64,000 nt of DNA from Roseburia sp. 499 (GTDB lineage: Bacteria > Bacillota > Clostridia > Lachnospirales > Lachnospiraceae), in NCBI RefSeq assembly GCF_001940225.2, contig NZ_CP135164.1, positions 248,001-312,000 on the forward strand, in the 5' to 3' direction. The notes beneath the pieces were generated by a model, which did not search any database, had not been told where the DNA came from, and worked only from the letters and a program-made list of their open reading frames with translations. Positions within the stretch are counted from its first letter, which is position 1, and each line of letters starts with the position of its first letter. The position numbers were made by a program, and so were the translations under genes. Shown one piece after another: positions 8,063-17,204 of the stretch.

Positions 8063-8194
8063 ATGGATGAGAATACAAAAAGTGGAGAGCACATTTTTGA
8101 CGAATATATTGTCAAAGAGTTAATTAACGATTTATATGAATCGCTTGATGGTTTTATGTTTATTGATACGAATCATAGAAAAAAACTTGTTTAA
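8063..8194 (+). CDS. Small ORF, 43 aa, unknown
   Basis: Codes for MDENTKSGEHIFDEYIVK and 25 further residues, acidic and then basic at the end. AGGAAAAGAG lies just before the ATG. It may be a real small protein or the decayed start of a larger gene in the defence region. No family is recognised. Confidence 0.3.
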   Translation: MDENTKSGEHIFDEYIVKELINDLYESLDGFMFIDTNHRKKLV

Positions 8195-8214
8195 GTACAA
8201 GATATTTTTATACT

Positions 8215-8234
8215 TAAGAATAACATAATTCTTA
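8215..8234. promoter_or_regulatory. Inverted repeat before the McrBC-like operon
   Basis: TAAGAAT and ATTCTTA form a perfect seven-base inverted repeat separated by six bases. It ends 24 bases before the first gene of the operon, an operator-like placement. Confidence 0.35.
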
Positions 8235-8258
8235 TAGCATATTTTTATGGGGGCACAA

Positions 8259-9197
8259 ATGAACGATTTAGAATTTACAAAAAAAGTAATTGGAGTATTG
8301 AATGAAGCAGAAGTGCAGAAAGTTTTGAAAAAAGCTATTACTCATGGAATGGTAATCCCTGGGTTTTCAAAGAATCCAGCAAAAGCACCTAAGCAGACTA
8401 TAATGATGAGTTTATCTCAAAGAAGTAAGGGAGAATATTATTATGCAATTATTTTAAAGGTAATGTACGAATTCGCAAATAATGAGTTTGCAGATAATCA
8501 AAGATTTTTATTTGTAAAACGTTGGAGAGATAACAAAAGTGAACATGAGAAGATTGAGGAAGAATTAGGACAACAAATTGAATATATGAAGAGTGAAAAT
8601 TCAGAGACGGCAGACACAACAATAGTAGCGGAAGAAGATAGAAATGTAAAATTAAAAGATGTAGAACGGGAATTGGTGAAAAAAATTACAGTTTTGCAAG
8701 AAAGGAATAAAAAGTTGCAAGCATCAATTCAACGGAAAAAAATTGAAGCCGATAATCTAAACAAAAATTTTCAAAAAGCACAAAAAGAAAATGAAAAACA
8801 AAAAACAGAAATAAATAAATTAGAGCAGCAAATTGTAGAATTAGAAATGAGTCGTGAAGTATTAAGAAAAGAAATTTTTGAAAAAAATAGTTGCATAAAG
8901 AACTTGCTAGAACAAATAGAAGAACTTAGTAAGTATCGAGAACATGCGCCTAAGATATTGTGTTTCTTGAAAACGAAAGAAGAAATAAATTTTGAGGGAT
9001 GCGACGTTACAATTGCCGATAGATGGGATTTAGAAGTGAAAGAAAGTTTGGCACAAGTTGTATTTGATGAAATTTGGTATGTACATAAAGGGTTTCAATA
9101 TGGTGATTTCATTGAAATGAAAGAAAATTTTACTTGTAGAATACAAGAATTTACAAATGCACAGCAATTAGTGGAATATATAGGAGGACAGAGATGA
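8259..9197 (+). CDS. Coiled-coil protein of McrBC-like system
   Basis: A 312-residue cytoplasmic protein. The first 85 residues form a small folded domain (EVQKVLKKAITHGMVIPGF ... YYYAIILKVMYEF). About residues 125-220 form a long lysine/glutamate-rich coiled coil. A C-terminal folded domain includes LCFLKTKEEINFEGCDVTI. No catalytic motif is evident. The start at 8259 uses GGGGGCACAA as ribosome site. Its stop overlaps the McrB-like gene by four bases (ATGA), implying translational coupling. A coiled-coil partner encoded directly before an McrB-type ATPase and a DUF2357 nuclease resembles coiled-coil nuclease tandem type IV restriction systems. It may be a sensor or oligomer scaffold; this is inferred from context. 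Confidence 0.7.
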   Translation: MNDLEFTKKVIGVLNEAEVQKVLKKAITHGMVIPGFSKNPAKAPKQTIMMSLSQRSKGEYYYAIILKVMYEFANNEFADNQRFLFVKRWRDNKSEHEKIEEELGQQIEYMKSENSETADTTIVAEEDRNVKLKDVERELVKKITVLQERNKKLQASIQRKKIEADNLNKNFQKAQKENEKQKTEINKLEQQIVELEMSREVLRKEIFEKNSCIKNLLEQIEELSKYREHAPKILCFLKTKEEINFEGCDVTIADRWDLEVKESLAQVVFDEIWYVHKGFQYGDFIEMKENFTCRIQEFTNAQQLVEYIGGQR

Positions 9198-11224
9198 ATT
9201 CAAATGATAGACAACTTTTAGGAGTTTTAACGGAAAATCTAGAAGCGAATGGAAAGCAAAATGTTTTTATAAATCGTGGGTCTTCTATTCAGTATATGGT
9301 CAAACCAATTATGTTACCGGTAGAATCAACGAATTATTATACAGGATATATAAGTTCATTTGAAGCGGATTGCGATATTGAAGATGATGAGTATTTGCCG
9401 GAGGATAGTAGGATTGATAATTTTTTGGAAAGTGTTAGGGATAAACTATTTGTTTTTTCGTATCGAGCAACAAGCGAGGGGGAATTTAATAAATTATCTA
9501 AAGTAAGTCTAGTGCCTAAACCTAACGCATTTGACAATAATACGTTGTTTTATGCGATACCTGTTTTTGCTGCGGCAAATGATGCATTGATAAATGCGTG
9601 GGAAGATGAACATAGGTGGAAACTTTACAGAGATTACAATAATTTGGGTGAATTTACAGAGATTATTAAAAGTAAAAAATCTGTAGGAAGTTTATATGGA
9701 TATAGTGCCGATGAATTCAATCCCTCTTTTGTTGTTTGGAGAAGTTCAGATGGAAAATTGTATGCAATAGGAAATATTGTATCGAGTCATACTAATACGT
9801 TAGGGGGATTAATTCTTGAAGGAAATGATATATTTAAAATAGATATTAGTGATTATATAAAATTTATTGTTTATAATATCGACGTTAATCCAACGCTCTC
9901 ATTTATACCAGATTCTATCTATAAAAAAATAGAAGATGAGATTCTGAAGGCTGCGATGTCAATAGAAAAAAAAGAAAATGATAACCTAGATATAGAAGAG
10001 AATGTTATTGAACAAGATAATATTCATGACAGTAATACTGATAGGAAAGAAATAAATCAATCAATTGTGGAAATTAACAAGCCAAGTAGTGAAGAATTGT
10101 TGGAAATTGACAGTTCGATAAAAAATGATGAACTTATTATTCAATCTATGGATTATCATAGTCAAAAAAGAAATCTTTTTTATAGTATAAGAGATTTTGT
10201 AAATGTTCATACGGCAATAAAGTGCAGTAACTTAGTTATTCTATCTGGATTAAGTGGAACAGGAAAATCAGCATTGGTTGATATCTATGCGCGTGCGATA
10301 GGGATTAACTATAGTGCAGCGAATCCGGATGAAAATAGATTGTTGTTTATTCCTGTTCGACCATCTTGGAATGATGATGCAGATTTGCTGGGATATGTAG
10401 ATCTTGTTCATATGGTCTATAGAGCATCAGATACTGGGTTTGTAGATTTTTTAGTTAAGGCGCAAAAAGAAGAAAACAAGAATAAAATGTTTATTGTGTG
10501 CTTTGATGAGATGAACTTAGCACGTGTGGAACACTATTTTAGTCAGTTTTTATCAATTTTAGAGAGACCAGTAAACCAGAGAGAATTACAGTTATATGAT
10601 GATCAGTATACAGGTAGATTATATAATTCAGCAGATTATCCAAGCCGAATAAAAATTGGGGATAACATCAGATTCATTGGAACTGTGAATATTGACGAGT
10701 CAACTTATCATTTTTCAGATAAAGTATTGGATAGGGCAAATGTTATTCAATTGGACGTGCTTAATTATGCAAATCAGTGGGTAAGGAAGCAGTATGGAAC
10801 TTTGGCTAATATTAATTGGTCATATGAAGACTATAATAATTTGATAGTGAAAGTAGCAGATTCAAATATGAGCGATATCCATGAATTGATATGGGATATT
10901 CATCAGCTGATGCAGTCTGCTAGTACTAAATATGGAGTTGGTCCTAGAATTGTAAAAGCAATTGAGACATATATTATAAATTTGCCTAAGTCATCTATTG
11001 GAGAATTTAACTCTCGAATTGGTTTAGATTATCAGATTATGCAACGGGTATTAACAAAGGTTCGTGGACCAGAAAGCCAACTTGGAAATATATTAAAGGA
11101 ATCTGGTGAGAATAATTTTTATAAGATATTTGATAAATACAAAAAATTATCAGATTTTTCAAAATGTAGATCTGTTGTTGAGCAGAAACAGAAGGAGTTG
11201 GAAACATATGGATATTGTGTCTAA
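9194..11224 (+). CDS. McrB-like AAA+ ATPase/GTPase
   Basis: The motor subunit of a modification-dependent-restriction-like system, 676 residues. The N-terminal half (about 1-330) carries no recognised domain and may be the specificity part; residues 255-310 are an acidic linker. The AAA+ module has Walker A GLSGTGKSA at about 352-360, the DADLLGYVD loop, Walker B FIVCFDEMNLA at about 433-443, and a sensor segment GTVNIDEST at about 495 followed by DKVLDRAN. Classical McrB GTPases have an NTAD-type motif at the last position; this protein reads NID, so nucleotide preference is open. It overlaps the preceding gene by four bases and the following one by 17, forming a tight three-gene operon. Confidence 0.85.
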   Translation: MNSNDRQLLGVLTENLEANGKQNVFINRGSSIQYMVKPIMLPVESTNYYTGYISSFEADCDIEDDEYLPEDSRIDNFLESVRDKLFVFSYRATSEGEFNKLSKVSLVPKPNAFDNNTLFYAIPVFAAANDALINAWEDEHRWKLYRDYNNLGEFTEIIKSKKSVGSLYGYSADEFNPSFVVWRSSDGKLYAIGNIVSSHTNTLGGLILEGNDIFKIDISDYIKFIVYNIDVNPTLSFIPDSIYKKIEDEILKAAMSIEKKENDNLDIEENVIEQDNIHDSNTDRKEINQSIVEINKPSSEELLEIDSSIKNDELIIQSMDYHSQKRNLFYSIRDFVNVHTAIKCSNLVILSGLSGTGKSALVDIYARAIGINYSAANPDENRLLFIPVRPSWNDDADLLGYVDLVHMVYRASDTGFVDFLVKAQKEENKNKMFIVCFDEMNLARVEHYFSQFLSILERPVNQRELQLYDDQYTGRLYNSADYPSRIKIGDNIRFIGTVNIDESTYHFSDKVLDRANVIQLDVLNYANQWVRKQYGTLANINWSYEDYNNLIVKVADSNMSDIHELIWDIHQLMQSASTKYGVGPRIVKAIETYIINLPKSSIGEFNSRIGLDYQIMQRVLTKVRGPESQLGNILKESGENNFYKIFDKYKKLSDFSKCRSVVEQKQKELETYGYCV

Positions 11225-13010
11225 ACTTCCGTTTGAATTACAAGTAATAAAGTGTTTTCCTATAAAAACGATTCAAACAGCTACATTTTTTTGTGCTGAT
11301 GAGCATCAACTTTGGAAGGAAAATAAAGTGACTCTTTCTATAGAAGAAAATGATGAAATTGAAATTTATTTTAATTCATCTGACACGAATGCTAAATTAT
11401 ATTTAGATGCTTTGGATATTATGCCATTAGACAATGATAATGTAAAAGAAGATGAACAAGGACATATTTATAGAGTGCCGTCGGATAAGAGTTTTGTGTT
11501 ATATAAGAGTAATTCAGAATATGATGCATTGAGAGTCGATGTTTTCAAAATCACAGTTTTTTGTCAAAATCAATGGTATTATGGAACATTCCAAGTTTTG
11601 CCAAAACCAATGTCGCCGAATGAATGGCATATGATGCGAGATGATTTAGAGGCAGAAATACGTGGATTGGCACAGGATATTGTAAGAAGAAATATAGGAA
11701 TCGGGAAAAATTATAACGGTAAGATTCCTCCAAAAGCATTGTATGATTTTCTTGTAATTAAAAAATATTCAAAAAATGTATTGATGTCATTGATGGATAT
11801 TTCTGAAAATCCAAGGAATGAAATAAGGACACGATATGAAAATGTTTCGAGTAATAATAGTAGTAAGTATACATTTGATGCGGAAACAGTTAAACGTTAT
11901 GCAATAAAATCTGGGTCTGAGCCGACTTTTAAAGTGCCAATTAAAACTACATTCTATGACATTCAAGATAACAGATTATTGAAAATGATTATTACTGAAT
12001 ATGAGAGTAAACTAAATCAGTTTATTGAGTTATTAGGAGACATGGAAAAGTATGCTATATTAACTAATTCAGAAGAAAACACTCAGTATAAACGTATATG
12101 GACAGATAGTCTTGCAGATTTTAAAGAAATGGCTTTGAAATTAAGAAAAATGACAGCTATTTTAAAAAATCAAGATTGGTATGCGAAGGTTTCAAATGTG
12201 TCTGAACCTTATATACCGCATTCATTTATTTTGGATGCAAGATACAATGTATTGTATCAAATGTATTTAGATTTAAGAAAGGAAAAAATGAATATTGAAC
12301 TTGACCCAGAGTTTTCATATACGTGGAAAAGAAGTAGTTATCTTTATGAGATGTGGTGCTATTTTAAGATATGTAGAATTCTGTTGTCTAAGTATGAAGA
12401 AGCTGCGGGAGACTGGAAATTTGTATTTGAAGATAAGGTCTTATTTCCCTTTCTGGAAGCAGGAACAGTATTGAGATTTGAAGATACAAATATACGAGTA
12501 GAATTAGTATATGATAAAATTCTACCATTAGATAAATCTCAAACTTCGGAAGAAAATCCATTGTTTATAGCAAAGCATCATAGTAATTTTAGAACACATA
12601 ATCGACCGGATATAGTGATTAATGTATATGATAAATCAACGGATTGGTATCTCGGATCTATTATAATCGAATGTAAGTATCGAAAATTGAATTCTTTTTG
12701 GTTGGAAACTTCGTCGCGATCTAGTAGAGGACAGTTGGAGTCGTATTATAATAATGCGAGATCGGTATTTTTGTTGGGGAAATTAGGCGATACATTGCAA
12801 ATTCATCCAGTGACTAAGGTATTTGTATTAACACCTGATGATTTTGGAGAAGGAAGAGAGCAGAGAGATTTTAATATATTAGTAAAAGGATTTAAGCCAA
12901 CAACTGATAGTGAAAAAGAAAATTCACTTAAAGAAGAACTTTTTAATGAAATTCATGCTCTTGAAAAAAGAGGTATAAGCTTGAGAGAGACCGTTGCTAA
13001 GATGAAATGA
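11208..13010 (+). CDS. DUF2357 McrC-like PD-(D/E)XK nuclease
   Basis: The predicted effector nuclease of the operon, 600 residues. The N-terminal part is beta-rich, followed by helices with the DUF2357-type stretch FKVPIKTTFYDIQDNRLLK. The C-terminal nuclease core has RPDIVINVYD at about 466 and IIIECKYRK at about 485-492, supplying the D and ExK of the PD-(D/E)XK active site, followed by the glutamine helix GQLESYYNNA. The start at 11208 lies seven bases after AAGGAG, inside the end of the McrB-like gene. In McrBC the McrC subunit is the nuclease driven by the McrB ring, and this pair should work likewise. Whether the target is DNA or RNA is not visible. Confidence 0.82.
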   Translation: MDIVSKLPFELQVIKCFPIKTIQTATFFCADEHQLWKENKVTLSIEENDEIEIYFNSSDTNAKLYLDALDIMPLDNDNVKEDEQGHIYRVPSDKSFVLYKSNSEYDALRVDVFKITVFCQNQWYYGTFQVLPKPMSPNEWHMMRDDLEAEIRGLAQDIVRRNIGIGKNYNGKIPPKALYDFLVIKKYSKNVLMSLMDISENPRNEIRTRYENVSSNNSSKYTFDAETVKRYAIKSGSEPTFKVPIKTTFYDIQDNRLLKMIITEYESKLNQFIELLGDMEKYAILTNSEENTQYKRIWTDSLADFKEMALKLRKMTAILKNQDWYAKVSNVSEPYIPHSFILDARYNVLYQMYLDLRKEKMNIELDPEFSYTWKRSSYLYEMWCYFKICRILLSKYEEAAGDWKFVFEDKVLFPFLEAGTVLRFEDTNIRVELVYDKILPLDKSQTSEENPLFIAKHHSNFRTHNRPDIVINVYDKSTDWYLGSIIIECKYRKLNSFWLETSSRSSRGQLESYYNNARSVFLLGKLGDTLQIHPVTKVFVLTPDDFGEGREQRDFNILVKGFKPTTDSEKENSLKEELFNEIHALEKRGISLRETVAKMK

Positions 13011-13092
13011 TTGCAAATATAGCTTCTAGAATTTCATTTGGCATTCCCCACATCATATGATAATATATAACTATTATCGGAGGGAAGAAAAC

Positions 13093-13680
13093 GTGAACAA
13101 TACAATCCAATACTACCAGCAAAATGCAGAAAGATTTTCCTTAGAAACCCGTTCTGTTGATTTTTCTGAAACACAAAATAGATTCATGAATAAACTGAAA
13201 TCTAGAGCTAAAATTCTGGATTTTGGATGTGGTTCAGGAAGAGATACTAAGTGTTTTTTAGCACACGGATTTCAAGTGGAGGCAATAGATGGTTCAGAAG
13301 AACTTTGCAAGATTGCCAGTGAATTTACTGGAATTGAAGTGAAACACTTGCTTTTTCAAGAATTAGCAGAAGAGAATAAATACGATGGAATATGGGCATG
13401 TTCATCGATTTTGCATTTGCCGAAACAAGAACTTATAGAAGTAATGAAAAAAATGTCCATAGCCCTTAGAAATCAAGGAATTATCTATACTTCTTTTAAA
13501 TATGGAATCTTTGAAGGTGAAAGAAATGGAAGATACTTTACAGATATGACCGAGAATTCTTTTGCCGAGATTTTGCAAAATATTAGTGGATTAGAGATAG
13601 AGAAACAGTGGATTACATCTGATGTACGACCGGGAAGAGGGAATGAAAAATGGCTCAATTTGATTCTACGAAAAGTGTAA
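13093..13680 (+). CDS. Class I SAM-dependent methyltransferase
   Basis: A 195-residue Rossmann-fold methyltransferase. Motif I is ILDFGCGSGRDT at about residues 38-49, followed by the acidic strand end VEAIDGSEELC. A post-motif region ACSSILHLPKQEL matches small-molecule or tRNA-type enzymes (TehB/UbiE style). It is unlike DNA methyltransferases: there is no DPPY motif. GTG at 13093 is the start, preceded by GGAGGG. The last 31 bases overlap the helicase gene, so expression is coupled. This pairing is unusual for a restriction locus because the methyltransferase does not look DNA-specific. It might modify a small molecule or nucleotide, or protect self by another route; this is unknown. Confidence 0.8.
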   Translation: MNNTIQYYQQNAERFSLETRSVDFSETQNRFMNKLKSRAKILDFGCGSGRDTKCFLAHGFQVEAIDGSEELCKIASEFTGIEVKHLLFQELAEENKYDGIWACSSILHLPKQELIEVMKKMSIALRNQGIIYTSFKYGIFEGERNGRYFTDMTENSFAEILQNISGLEIEKQWITSDVRPGRGNEKWLNLILRKV

Positions 13681-16133
13681 CAATTGATAATATTCAAATT
13701 GAATCTACAGATGTCATGACTGGAGACAGAAACAGAAATCGTTTCTTGTATTACCAGTTAAAAATGAGTATGCTGAAGGCAAAACAGATAGATATTATTG
13801 TATCGTTTCTTATGGAATCAGGAGTAAGAATGTTACTAAAGGACTTGAAAGCAGCTTTGGACCGTGGGGTTCAGGTACGGATTCTTACAGGAAATTATTT
13901 GGGCATCACACAGCCATCAGCACTATGCCTGATAAAAAAGGAACTCGGAAATCGTGTGGATTTGCGCTTTTATAATGAAAAGGCTCGTTCCTTTCATCCT
14001 AAATCATATATATTTCATTTTGAGAATGCAAGTGAAATATATATAGGTTCGTCTAATATTTCCAGAAGTGCTTTAACGTCTGGAATAGAATGGAATTATC
14101 GTTTTAGTAGCCTGACAGATGAGAAGAATTATCGATTGTTTTATGAAACATTTGTTGATTTATTTGAGCATCATTCCATTATTATAGATGACGCGGAATT
14201 GAATCGGTATTCTAAGAATTGGCATAAGCCGGCAGTGGCGAAAGACCTTGCAAAATACGATAGCCTAGAGGATACGGAAGATACAAAGGTAGAAGTGCTA
14301 TTTCAACCAAGAGGTGCACAGATAGAAGCTTTGTATGCACTTGAGGATAGTAGGGCAGAAGGAGCAACCCGTGGACTAGTACAAGCTGCTACTGGTATAG
14401 GAAAAACTTATCTTGCGGCATTTGATTCGGCAAAATACGAGAGAATATTATTTGTAGCGCATAGAGAGGAAATATTAAAACAGGCAGCAGTATCTTTTCG
14501 AAATGTTAGACATTCCGAAGATTATGGATTTTTTTATGGAAAGCAAAAGACGGTAGATAAGTCTGTGATTTTTGCTTCTGTGTCAACACTTGGAAGAGAA
14601 GAATATTTGTCGGAAGACTATTTTGCACCGGAGTATTTTGATTATATTGTAATTGACGAATTTCATCATGCGGTAAACGAACAGTACCAGAGAATTGTAC
14701 AATATTTTAAACCACAGTTTTTGTTAGGTCTTACTGCAACACCGGAGCGAATGGATGGTAAAAATATTTACGAAATTTGTGATTATAATGTACCGTATGA
14801 AATTTCATTAAAAGAAGCAATTAATAAGGGAATGTTAGTACCATTTCATTATTATGGAATTTATGATGAGACAGATTATTCCGGCTTACATCTTGTAAAA
14901 GGACGTTATGATGAAAAAGAGTTAAATGAAACGTATATCGGTAATGTCAGAAGATATGATTTGATTTACAAATATTATATGAAATATCGTTCTAAGAGAG
15001 CGTTGGGCTTTTGCTGTTCCAGACAACATGCGGAGGAGATGGCGCGGGAATTTTGCAGTCGTGGAATTCCCTCTGTTGCAGTATATAGTGATGCCAATGG
15101 AGAATTTTCAGAAGAGAGAGAGAGGGCAATTGAACGGTTAAAGAATCAGGAGATAAGGGTAATATTTTCAGTGGATATGTTTAATGAAGGGGTGGATATA
15201 GCATCGTTGGATATGGTTATGTTTCTTAGACCTACCGAATCTCCTATTGTTTTTATGCAACAATTAGGGCGTGGACTTCGTACTTATAGGGGAAAAGAAT
15301 ATCTAAACGTATTAGATTTTATCGGAAATTATCAGAAGGCAGGACTAGCCCCAATGCTTTTGAGTGGTGGAAAATCTTCTGATGAAAAAAGAGCTTATGA
15401 ATATAATGAGATGGAATATCCGGATGATTGTATTGTGGATTTTGATATGCGTCTCGTAGATATTTTTAAGGAACTGGATAAGAAGTCGGTATCGATTAAG
15501 GAAAGAATTGTCAAAGAATATTATCGTGTGAAAGATTTATTGGGGAATCGCGTGCCAACGCGTATGGAACTTTTTACTTATATGGAGGATGAGGTATATC
15601 AGTACTGTATGAAGCATGCAAAGGAAAATCCATTTCGCAGATACATGGACTTTTTGAACAATTTGCATGAGCTGTCGGAGGAAGAAGAGAGATTATATTC
15701 CGGAATTGGCAGAGAGTTTATCTCAATGATAGAAACAACAGATATGCAAAAAGTTTATAAAATGCCAATATTATATAGTTTTTATAATGATGGAAATATA
15801 AAAATGGCAGTTACAGAAGAGGACGTGTTGAAGAGTTGGAAGAGCTTCTTTGATACAGGAACAAATTGGAAAGATTTTGCTGACAATATTTCTTACGAAG
15901 ATTATAAAAAAATGACAGATAAGCAGCATTTAAGTAAGGCGAAAAGCATGCCAATTAAGTACCTGAAAGCTTCCGGCAAAGGATTTTTTATTGAAAAAGA
16001 AGGATATGCACTGGCCCTGAGAGAAGACTTAAAGGATATTGTGCAGATGGATGCATTACGAAATCAGATGAAGGATATATTGGAATATAGAACAATGGAG
16101 TATTATCGACGAAGATACTTAGAAAGAAGCTAA
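13650..16133 (+). CDS. PLD-domain DEAH-type superfamily 2 helicase
   Basis: An 827-residue fusion. Residues 1-190 are a phospholipase D-like nuclease domain with FHPKSYIFHF and YIGSSNISRSAL. The HxK and GSxN parts are present, but the Asp of the HxKx4D motif is replaced by His. Residues about 220-560 are a superfamily 2 helicase: Walker A AATGIGKTYLA near 246, DEFH box VIDEFHHA near 335, LGLTATPERMDG, FSVDMFNEGVDI and the arginine-finger helix QQLGRGLR. The remaining 270 residues are charged and helical without the DUF3427 domain often seen in related proteins. The architecture matches predicted restriction-type helicases. It is followed by a strong hairpin, ending the defence block. Confidence 0.88.
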   Translation: MAQFDSTKSVTIDNIQIESTDVMTGDRNRNRFLYYQLKMSMLKAKQIDIIVSFLMESGVRMLLKDLKAALDRGVQVRILTGNYLGITQPSALCLIKKELGNRVDLRFYNEKARSFHPKSYIFHFENASEIYIGSSNISRSALTSGIEWNYRFSSLTDEKNYRLFYETFVDLFEHHSIIIDDAELNRYSKNWHKPAVAKDLAKYDSLEDTEDTKVEVLFQPRGAQIEALYALEDSRAEGATRGLVQAATGIGKTYLAAFDSAKYERILFVAHREEILKQAAVSFRNVRHSEDYGFFYGKQKTVDKSVIFASVSTLGREEYLSEDYFAPEYFDYIVIDEFHHAVNEQYQRIVQYFKPQFLLGLTATPERMDGKNIYEICDYNVPYEISLKEAINKGMLVPFHYYGIYDETDYSGLHLVKGRYDEKELNETYIGNVRRYDLIYKYYMKYRSKRALGFCCSRQHAEEMAREFCSRGIPSVAVYSDANGEFSEERERAIERLKNQEIRVIFSVDMFNEGVDIASLDMVMFLRPTESPIVFMQQLGRGLRTYRGKEYLNVLDFIGNYQKAGLAPMLLSGGKSSDEKRAYEYNEMEYPDDCIVDFDMRLVDIFKELDKKSVSIKERIVKEYYRVKDLLGNRVPTRMELFTYMEDEVYQYCMKHAKENPFRRYMDFLNNLHELSEEEERLYSGIGREFISMIETTDMQKVYKMPILYSFYNDGNIKMAVTEEDVLKSWKSFFDTGTNWKDFADNISYEDYKKMTDKQHLSKAKSMPIKYLKASGKGFFIEKEGYALALREDLKDIVQMDALRNQMKDILEYRTMEYYRRRYLERS

Positions 16134-16142
16134 TCATCAATA

Positions 16143-16180
16143 AATATGGGCATGTCAAAGCATTTTGACACCATATTTTC
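16143..16180 (+). terminator. Probable terminator of helicase operon
   Basis: Nested stem AATATGG/CCATATT enclosing TGTCAAA/TTTTGACA. The trailing T-rich stretch is short (TTTTCT). Confidence 0.55.
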
Positions 16181-16255
16181 TGATATGTCAAGCGCATTTG
16201 ATAGATAAATAACAGAAAAAAAGGTATATTCCTTTCAGATGGAGGTCATGAACAT

Positions 16256-16678
16256 ATGGAGATAAACAAGAAACTGAAAGATGCCAGATTAAATTCAGGA
16301 TTAACACAGGAGCAGGTTGCCGAGAAAATTATGGTTTCCAGGCAGACAATTTCAAACTGGGAAACAGGGAAATCGCTTCCGGATATTGTTAGTATCATAA
16401 ATATGAGTGATCTTTATCAAATAAGTCTTGATGAGTTATTGAAAGGAGATCAAAAAATGAAAGAAAAAATGGAAAAGGATATTAAAATTTCAACGGAAAA
16501 TAAGAGGTTGATATTAACTACCGGGATAATTGTTCTCGTATTTGGTATTGTGTACCTTAGTAGTATTTTTGTAGGTGGCGCATACCGTGAGTTTTGTAAT
16601 GCCGCTGCTCCATTGGTGTTGATGGGAATTGGCCTTGCATGTGGTGGGACCTATATGGGAAACAAAGAAAAAGAATGA
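16256..16678 (+). CDS. XRE-family regulator with membrane helices
   Basis: A 140-residue protein with an N-terminal Cro/C1 helix-turn-helix: LKDARLNSGLTQEQVAEKI, then SRQTISNWETGKSLPDI. Two hydrophobic segments follow, around residues 83-103 (LILTTGIIVLVFGIVYLSSI) and 112-130. Membrane-tethered XRE regulators of this style are common in Lachnospiraceae and often sense envelope conditions. GGAGG lies about ten bases before the ATG. It is followed by a lipoprotein gene 17 bases downstream, so the two may form an operon. The DNA target is unknown. Confidence 0.85.
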   Translation: MEINKKLKDARLNSGLTQEQVAEKIMVSRQTISNWETGKSLPDIVSIINMSDLYQISLDELLKGDQKMKEKMEKDIKISTENKRLILTTGIIVLVFGIVYLSSIFVGGAYREFCNAAAPLVLMGIGLACGGTYMGNKEKE

Positions 16679-16695
16679 GAAAGGGGCACTTTTAC

Positions 16696-17199
16696 ATGCA
16701 ATTAAAACACTTTCCCATCCTACTTGCATTCCTTTTATTGCTTACCGGATGTGGTCAAAGCAAAGAAGCACAGGAAGGATTTGAAATTGAAAATAACATT
16801 CTTGTGGCATACACAGGAGATGCCAAGGAAATTATGATTCCGGATAATGTGACGGAAATTGCCTGTGATGCATTGTCCTGGGACTACGAGCATGGAACGA
16901 ATTTGCAAAAAGTGACAGTGCCGGGAACGGTAAAAGTAATTGATGAGAGAGCATTTGCCTTTACTGCAGCAGACACCATAATCATCGAAGAGGGAGTAGA
17001 GGAAATCGGAGACGATGCCTTTATGGATTCTTACATAGAGGAAATACATTTTCCTTCTTCTGTAATTAAAATTGGTTCTGGGATTATGGAGACAGAGGAA
17101 GGACTTTCAGCAAAGATATATTGCGTGAAAGGCTCTCCCATAGCGGAGTATTTTGAAAAAGAGATGCCATATGGGGAATGTGAACTTATTTATGAATAA
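16696..17199 (+). CDS. Lipoprotein with BspA-type leucine-rich repeat
   Basis: A 167-residue secreted lipoprotein. The signal peptide FPILLAFLLLLTGCG ends in a lipobox (LTGC). The mature part contains LRR_5/BspA-like repeats, seen as IMIPDNVTEIACDAL, VTVPGTVKVIDERAFAF, IIIEEGVEEIGDDAFM and IHFPSSVIKIGSGI. It ends with the GSPIAEYFEK segment that usually closes such repeat domains. These domains mediate binding at the cell surface; the ligand is unknown. The start at 16696 is preceded by AAGGGG. The frame open upstream overlaps the XRE gene and is not used. It converges on the ArsR gene with only five bases between stops. Confidence 0.8.
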   Translation: MQLKHFPILLAFLLLLTGCGQSKEAQEGFEIENNILVAYTGDAKEIMIPDNVTEIACDALSWDYEHGTNLQKVTVPGTVKVIDERAFAFTAADTIIIEEGVEEIGDDAFMDSYIEEIHFPSSVIKIGSGIMETEEGLSAKIYCVKGSPIAEYFEKEMPYGECELIYE

Positions 17200-17204
17200 G
17201 TTCT

